A DNA stretch of 47,746 bases from Pseudanabaena frigida (GTDB taxonomy: Bacteria > Cyanobacteriota > Cyanobacteriia > Pseudanabaenales > Pseudanabaenaceae). Shown here piece by piece: positions 42,563 to 47,746 of the stretch (position 1 is its first letter; each line of letters starts with the position of its first letter). The DNA lies in NCBI GenBank assembly GCA_003242085.1, contig QBML01000040.1, forward strand, positions 1-47,746. The letters run 5' to 3'. The translations under genes were made by a program, and so were the position numbers. The notes below the pieces were generated by a model. The model was not told where the DNA came from, did no database searches, and worked only from the letters and a program-made list of their open reading frames with translations.

Positions 42563-44821
42563 ATGTTTAAAATCCCCAATATAATAGCTACACCATTTAA
42601 AAATGTTCCACTTAAAGTTGTTCTAGCACTTCCATTTGTAATAGAAATTTGCTTGGCAACGGGATTGATTTGGGGATTTACTTTTTATAATGGACAGCAA
42701 ACTGTGGAGATGATGGCAGAGAGTTTGAGTGGTTCAATAGGCGATCTCATTAGCTTAGAACTAAACAACTATTTACACAGAGCGTCACAGATTAAAAAAT
42801 CGAATGCCGATTATATTCCCACCCAAATTAGTATATTTCTTCGCAATCTGAAAATTAGCGAAAAAGGACGGGTTTTTGCGATCGACCGTTCTGGTTTAGT
42901 AATTGGAACTTCTGCACCCGAACAAACCTTTTCAGTAGTAAATGGAAAAACTCAGCGACTAAATATTCTAGATAGTAAAGATGCTCTATCGCAATCAACA
43001 GCACAATATCTTCTTAAAAGGTATGGTAAGTTTGCGATGTTTCAAGGAAATGATCATATAAATACACTTTTAGAAGGTGAAGATCATTTTATTCGCGTAC
43101 AGAATTGGCGCGATGACTATGGATTAGATTGGTTGATCGTAATTGTGGTTCCAGTATCGCAATTTACTGGTTCAATGCACGATCGAACTCAGATCGCGAT
43201 TTTGCTATGTTATGCCGTGTTAGCGATCGCAATTTTGCTCGGCATGATTACTGCAAGATCGATTACTACACCACTACTTAATTTAAGTGAAGCTTCAAAA
43301 GCGATTACTCTTGGCAAAACATTTACTAGCGTGAAAGTCGAGGGAGCTGGTGAAATTAAAATTTTGTCAGAATCATTTAATACGATGGCTGAAATGATAG
43401 CGAATTCATTTTTGCAATTAGAGAATTTAAATCAAGAACTAGAAATGCGAGTACAGGAAAGAACTCACGAACTGAACGCCTCAAAAGCGGATCTACAACG
43501 TACAAATTTCTTATTGAACCGGCGAGAGAGCCTACTCCGAAAACAACAGGATATTCTGTTTAGTCTTACTAAAGACAAATCAATTAATCAAGGAGATTTT
43601 ATTGTTGCAGTTCAAAATATCACCCGTACAGGTAGTCACGCTTTAAATGTTGAAAGAGTAGGTATTTGGCTATTTGATACCGCAAAAACTCTGCTACATT
43701 GCCTCGATCTATATATCAAAAGTACAAATACGCATACAGAAGCAGATTTTTTAACTTCTCAAGAATATCCTAATTTCTTTGCTGCTCTCCGCGCAAAACA
43801 TAGTATAGCTGTAGAAGATATTCAAGAAGATGAAGCTTTACAAGAGCTGATCGAGCCCTACTTCCAGCCTGCTGGAACAGTATCTTTATTGGTCAAAGCC
43901 TTTGAAACTGACGGAGAGGTCACGGGGATGATTTTCTTTGAACATACTGAAATCGAGCATTTATGGCTAGCTGAGGAGCATGGTTTTGCCAGTTCCTTGG
44001 CAGATTTATTATCTTTGGGGATGGAATCGCAAGAACGTCGCCGTGCCGAAGAGAACCTGCGAATTGAACAGATGAAGTCGGAACGATTATTGTTAAATGT
44101 TTTACCCCAAGAGATTGTAGAACGATTGAAATTATCACAGTCAAAGGCTTTAGCAAATAAAATCTCCGAGACCTATACAAGCGATATATTAGATCCCGAT
44201 CCTATATTTGATGGCTTCTCAAATGGAAATGGTGGGGCAATTGTTGCCGATACATTTGATGAAGTTACGGTTTTATTTGCAGATATTGTGAGATTTACTG
44301 AATATGCGGCTTCTATTTCTGCGAGTGAATTAGTCAATCGCCTAAACGATATCTTTTCAGAGTTCGATCGCCTCGTGGATTTATACGATCTAGAAAAAAT
44401 TAAAACTATTGGAGATTCTTACATGGCAGTTGGAGGACTGCCGACACCAAGCAAAGATCATGCTGAAGCGATCGCGGAAATGGCTCTGGAAATGCAAGCA
44501 TCAATTAAAAAGTTTAAACGTGATGATGGTAGTGCTTTTTCTCTGCGGATCGGTATTCATACTGGTCAGGCGATTGCAGGTGTTATTGGCACTAAAAAGT
44601 TTATTTACGATCTTTGGGGCGATACGGTTAATGTCGCGAGTCGGATGGAGTCTAGTGGTGTAGATGGTTGCATTCAAGTAACCGAAGTGACTTATCAACT
44701 TCTAAAAGACAAGTATCAATTTGAAACAAGGAGAGAGATCGAAATCAAAGGTAAGGGTAAGATGACTACTTATTTACTCACTGGAAGGTTATCAATTCCC
44801 CATTTACAAACGATCTATTAG
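42563..44821 (+). CDS. Class III adenylate cyclase 2 (shortened CACHE sensor)
   Basis: Same plan as the next gene but with a smaller extracytoplasmic part. TM1 is near 16-38, the sensor covers about 39-208, and TM2 is near 209-231 (AILLCYAVLAIAILLGMITA). A HAMP domain, coiled coil, GAF, transducer helix (LLLNVLPQEIVERLK) and cyclase follow. Compared with gene 3, about 140 residues that form the first half of a double CACHE sensor are missing between NADYIPTQIS and IFLRNLKISEKG. Catalytic Asp574, Lys614, Asp618 and Asp683 are present. ATG start. 75 bp after gene 1 and 69 bp before gene 3, so likely one operon. Confidence 0.9.
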   Translation: MFKIPNIIATPFKNVPLKVVLALPFVIEICLATGLIWGFTFYNGQQTVEMMAESLSGSIGDLISLELNNYLHRASQIKKSNADYIPTQISIFLRNLKISEKGRVFAIDRSGLVIGTSAPEQTFSVVNGKTQRLNILDSKDALSQSTAQYLLKRYGKFAMFQGNDHINTLLEGEDHFIRVQNWRDDYGLDWLIVIVVPVSQFTGSMHDRTQIAILLCYAVLAIAILLGMITARSITTPLLNLSEASKAITLGKTFTSVKVEGAGEIKILSESFNTMAEMIANSFLQLENLNQELEMRVQERTHELNASKADLQRTNFLLNRRESLLRKQQDILFSLTKDKSINQGDFIVAVQNITRTGSHALNVERVGIWLFDTAKTLLHCLDLYIKSTNTHTEADFLTSQEYPNFFAALRAKHSIAVEDIQEDEALQELIEPYFQPAGTVSLLVKAFETDGEVTGMIFFEHTEIEHLWLAEEHGFASSLADLLSLGMESQERRRAEENLRIEQMKSERLLLNVLPQEIVERLKLSQSKALANKISETYTSDILDPDPIFDGFSNGNGGAIVADTFDEVTVLFADIVRFTEYAASISASELVNRLNDIFSEFDRLVDLYDLEKIKTIGDSYMAVGGLPTPSKDHAEAIAEMALEMQASIKKFKRDDGSAFSLRIGIHTGQAIAGVIGTKKFIYDLWGDTVNVASRMESSGVDGCIQVTEVTYQLLKDKYQFETRREIEIKGKGKMTTYLLTGRLSIPHLQTIY

Positions 44822-44890
44822 CCCGATGATAATTGAGTATTAGACTAGCTATGTTTCTGCTTAAAATGTTACAAGATATGCATCATATAC

Positions 44891-47557
44891 ATGTTTAAAG
44901 TGGCGCTTACTACTCATATCGTCAAAAGCCTAAAAAATATACCTTTAAAGGTGATTTTAGTTGTGCCTTTTGTTGTTCAGATTTGTATAGCTGTCGGAGT
45001 AGTAGGAATATTGTCTTTTCGCAATGGACAGCAATCAGTAAGTGAATTAGCCACGAGGTTAAGCGGCGAAGTCAGCGATCTCATTAGTACAAAGCTGGAT
45101 AATTACTTAAAAATACCGCCACAGATTAATCAAGCTAACGTTGATGCAGTGAAGTTAGGACTTCTAAATCTCAAGAATTTCCAGCAAACTGGTAAGTTCT
45201 TTTGGGCACAACTACATCTATATGAAGTTGGCTATATTAACTTTGCTTTTAATAATCAAGAATTTATTGGTGCTGAGCGAAGAGATAATGGCCAACTAAT
45301 TATTAATGAGACAACTTTAGCAAGAGGAGTCACGAAAACTGCAAGCTTTTCCACCGATAGCGAAGGGAATCGCCAAAAACTAGAAGAAGTTATCGAAACA
45401 TCTAAAGATGTCCGAGAAGAAGCATGGTATGCCGATGCAGTAAAAGCGGGTAAGGCGACATGGACGAGAATTTATCAATGGGACGATCGCCCCGAAGTAT
45501 TATCAATTTCCCATAGCTATCCACTTTACGATCGCGATCGCAAGTTGATTGGTGTATTAGGTATTGATTATATTCTTACGCAATTAAATGCTTTTCTTCT
45601 AGATCTGAAATCCGATCGGTCAAGTCGCATTTTTATTATTGAGCGATCGGGATTAGTGGTGGGAAATTCTAACAATGAGCGTTCTTTTATGTTGATTAAT
45701 GGAAAGCCGCAACGTTTAAATATCCTTAACAGTAATGATCCTCTAACAAGAGCTACTGCTCGTTATCTCAGTAATGAATTTGGTGGTTTTGAGTCGATTC
45801 AAGGGAAGAAGCAACTTGAGCCAATTTTAGAAAATGAAAAGCAGTTTATTCAGTTACAGTCTTGGCGCGATCGCGATGGACTCGATTGGCTAATTGTGGT
45901 CGTTGTGCCTGAGTCTAGCTTTATGGGGCAAATTTACGATCGTACGCAGTTTACAATTTTATTTAGTCTAGCAGCATTGGCTTTAGCAATCTTAATTGGA
46001 ATGATAACAGCACGCTCGATTACAGCTCCACTGCTTAAATTGAGCGGAGCTTCGCAGGCGATCGCGGATGGAAATCTAGATTCTAGAGTATCTATACAGG
46101 GAACCAGCGAAGTTAAGGTTTTATCTGAGTCATTTAATCGCATGGCAGAAATGCTTACGGAATCATTTAATCGTCTAGAAAAAGCGAATACTGAATTAGA
46201 AACAAGGGTGCAACAAAGAACAAGCGAACTGCACGATTCGCAATTATCACTACAAAGAAGTAACTTTTTATTACAGCGACGCGAACAGCAACTGCGGAGG
46301 CAACAAAAGGTCTTGATCGAGCTCACCAGAAATAAAGCGCTCAATCTGGGTGATTTTATTATGGCAGTGCAAAACATTACTAAATCTGCGAGCCAAACTC
46401 TAGATGTTGAAAGAGTTAGCGTTTGGCTATTTGATAATACTAAGACCAGATTGCATTGCCTCGATATGTATGTCAAAAGTAGCAATACTCACAATGAAGC
46501 TGATTTCTTAGGTGCGGAGCAATTTCCGATCTTTTTTGCCGCCCTTCAAGAAACCCGCAGCCTGGCAATAGAAGATGTGCAAGAAGAAGATCCAGTAGTT
46601 GAGCTTCGACAAGACTATCTTAATCCACTTGGAATAGTGTCTCTATTAGTATCTGCCTTCGATCTTGCTGGCGAACTAACAGGGATTTTGATGTTTGAGC
46701 AAGTTGAGATAGAGCGTTGTTGGATGTTAGAGGAAATTAGTTTTGCTAGTTCTTTAGGCGAGTTATTGTCTTTGGGCATGGAAGCTCAGGAACGCCGACG
46801 GGTAGAAGACAACTTGAGGATCGAGCAGATGCGCTCAGAAAAACTATTACTAAATGTTTTGCCAAAAGCGATCGCCGAACGTTTGAAATCCTCTCAGATT
46901 TATACGCCTAACAATATTCCTACCAGTGTCGTTATTAATAGACCTTCTGAACCGCTGACAAATTCCATGTCAAAGTTGAGGAATACTGGCACAATTGTTG
47001 CCGACACCTTTGAGGAGGTAACTGTTCTTTTCGGAGATATCGTCGGATTTACTGAATTTGCATCAGCAGTGTCAGCAACGGAATTAGTAAATATGCTCAA
47101 TGAGGTGTTTTCAGAATTCGATCGCTTAGTAGATTTCTACGGTCTAGAAAAAATTAAAACGATTGGTGATTCCTATATGGCGGTCGGTGGCCTGCCGCTG
47201 CCAAGACCCGATCATGCTGAAGCGATCGCGACAATGGCTTTAGAAATGCAAAAGACGATTAGTAAATTTATCCGCCACGATGGCAGTTCTTTCAAGCTTC
47301 GGATTGGTATTCATACTGGACAAGCAGTTGCAGGTGTAATCGGAAAGAAGAAATTTATTTACGATCTGTGGGGAGATACAGTAAATATTGCTAGTCGGAT
47401 GGAGTCTCATGGAGTTGCAGGTCTAATTCAAGTAACGGAAGTAACCTATCAACTTTTAAAAAACAAATACCAATTTACTCCCAAGAGGGTGATTGAGATT
47501 AAGGGTAAAGGTGAAATGGTTACTTACTTTTTAACAGGAAAACTAGACGTTACATAG
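44891..47557 (+). CDS. Class III adenylate cyclase 3 (full double CACHE sensor)
   Basis: Membrane cyclase with TM1 (about residues 17-40), a dCACHE sensor in the periplasm (about 41-350), TM2 (about 352-374), HAMP, coiled coil, GAF (about 480-640), LLLNVLPKAIAERLK and a C-terminal cyclase domain. The CACHE fold has the WYADAVKAGKATWTRIYQWD and SISHSYPLYDRDRKLIGVLGIDY segments typical of small-ligand binding. Metal Asp716 and Asp760, and ATP-selecting Lys756 and Asp825, argue for cAMP rather than cGMP. 888 aa. cAMP in cyanobacteria controls motility and gene expression through CRP-type receptors. Confidence 0.93.
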   Translation: MFKVALTTHIVKSLKNIPLKVILVVPFVVQICIAVGVVGILSFRNGQQSVSELATRLSGEVSDLISTKLDNYLKIPPQINQANVDAVKLGLLNLKNFQQTGKFFWAQLHLYEVGYINFAFNNQEFIGAERRDNGQLIINETTLARGVTKTASFSTDSEGNRQKLEEVIETSKDVREEAWYADAVKAGKATWTRIYQWDDRPEVLSISHSYPLYDRDRKLIGVLGIDYILTQLNAFLLDLKSDRSSRIFIIERSGLVVGNSNNERSFMLINGKPQRLNILNSNDPLTRATARYLSNEFGGFESIQGKKQLEPILENEKQFIQLQSWRDRDGLDWLIVVVVPESSFMGQIYDRTQFTILFSLAALALAILIGMITARSITAPLLKLSGASQAIADGNLDSRVSIQGTSEVKVLSESFNRMAEMLTESFNRLEKANTELETRVQQRTSELHDSQLSLQRSNFLLQRREQQLRRQQKVLIELTRNKALNLGDFIMAVQNITKSASQTLDVERVSVWLFDNTKTRLHCLDMYVKSSNTHNEADFLGAEQFPIFFAALQETRSLAIEDVQEEDPVVELRQDYLNPLGIVSLLVSAFDLAGELTGILMFEQVEIERCWMLEEISFASSLGELLSLGMEAQERRRVEDNLRIEQMRSEKLLLNVLPKAIAERLKSSQIYTPNNIPTSVVINRPSEPLTNSMSKLRNTGTIVADTFEEVTVLFGDIVGFTEFASAVSATELVNMLNEVFSEFDRLVDFYGLEKIKTIGDSYMAVGGLPLPRPDHAEAIATMALEMQKTISKFIRHDGSSFKLRIGIHTGQAVAGVIGKKKFIYDLWGDTVNIASRMESHGVAGLIQVTEVTYQLLKNKYQFTPKRVIEIKGKGEMVTYFLTGKLDVT

Positions 47558-47590
47558 AAAGCAAGGCATCGCTGCCAGATAGAGTTATGC

Positions 47591-47689
47591 ATAGCAGTAC
47601 ATAAAACCCAAAAGATTAGTAGCAGCGCGAAGCGCTGCTACTAATCTTTTGGGTTTTGATTTGTCCTAATTATCTCTTTCGTTGCTATA
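47591..47689. repeat. Palindromic interspersed element, copy G
   Basis: Central stem 26 bp perfect (47603-47628 with 47632-47657), gaa loop, stem starting aaaaccca. The right flank (gatttgtcctaattatc) ends gctata and nearly matches that of copy F. The left flank is short (atagcagtac). Confidence 0.88.
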
Positions 47690-47732
47690 ACAAATAAAAA
47701 AGCTCCCCGTGAGGAGAGCCTTTTTATTTGTT
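47689..47732. terminator. Terminator hairpin after element G
   Basis: 20-nt arms (47689-47708 with 47713-47732) with two mismatches, one of them a possible wobble pair, and T-runs. It may end the cyclase operon, or a gene beyond the window on the other strand. Confidence 0.6.
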
Positions 47733-47746
47733 AGTGAGGAACTAAA

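Noticed and set aside
45934-46485. 183-aa minus-strand frame
   Set aside because: Antisense to cyclase 3; Ser/Leu/Cys-rich shadow of its coiled coil and GAF regions.
1-47746. CRISPR array
   Set aside because: The repeats present are palindromic elements scattered over kilobases, not regularly spaced direct repeats with unique spacers.
1-47746. tRNA, rRNA or other classic RNA gene
   Set aside because: No cloverleaf with a TψC arm or conserved rRNA segment was seen in the intergenic DNA by eye; a covariance search was not possible.

Overview
The window is chromosomal DNA from a cyanobacterium. The octamer GCGATCGC (HIP1), typical of cyanobacterial genomes, recurs throughout. Marker genes agree: a one-helix high-light-inducible protein, a group 1 sigma factor with the cyanobacterial acidic N-terminus, an SLH-OprB porin, OpcA next to Zwf, DUF2854, and three large CACHE/GAF adenylate cyclases. 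AT-rich intergenic DNA and a family of long palindromic elements would suit a Pseudanabaena-like filamentous lineage, but that placement is an inference. I see no rRNA, tRNA, CRISPR array, insertion sequence or prophage.

Layout. 1-5.6 kb: part of a palindromic element, then sbcD-sbcC, converging on a tRNA nucleotidyltransferase. 5.7-11 kb: minC-minD-minE (minus strand; MinE has a long acidic tail) and clpC. 11-16.4 kb: a nested hairpin structure, a TSUP permease, a RimI-like acetyltransferase, two envelope-type proteins (SPOR-like; peptidoglycan-binding with a four-fold repeat), tsaC and a DUF2854 gene. 16.7-22.6 kb: sigA, an alpha/beta hydrolase split by an in-frame amber codon, and the conserved cluster rpmH-rnpA-PH protein-yidC-jag-DUF177. 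22.7-28.7 kb: an exported helical-repeat protein, hli, rpsF, a receiver-histidine kinase, a possible 33-codon ORF, a short-chain dehydrogenase and an acetyltransferase. 28.9-33.2 kb: hemF, livF, an AI-2E family permease and small hypothetical genes. 33.4-40.1 kb: zwf-opcA, a porin with Fur-box-like sites, and prfC. 40.5-47.7 kb: an S4-domain protein and three tandem adenylate cyclases.

Most of the content is housekeeping: DNA repair, division-site placement, proteolysis, transcription initiation, membrane insertion, translation, heme synthesis and NADPH supply. The less ordinary parts are four. First, an interspersed palindromic element family keeps its flanks, stem base and apex but has a variable, always self-complementary mid-stem. 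Second, the three tandem cyclases keep the same catalytic half while the sensor half goes from full double CACHE, to a shortened CACHE, to almost none. Third, a nested hairpin structure lies upstream of clpC. Fourth, several convergent or terminal hairpins contain the stop codons of the genes they end. All function calls come from reading the sequence; no database search was run.
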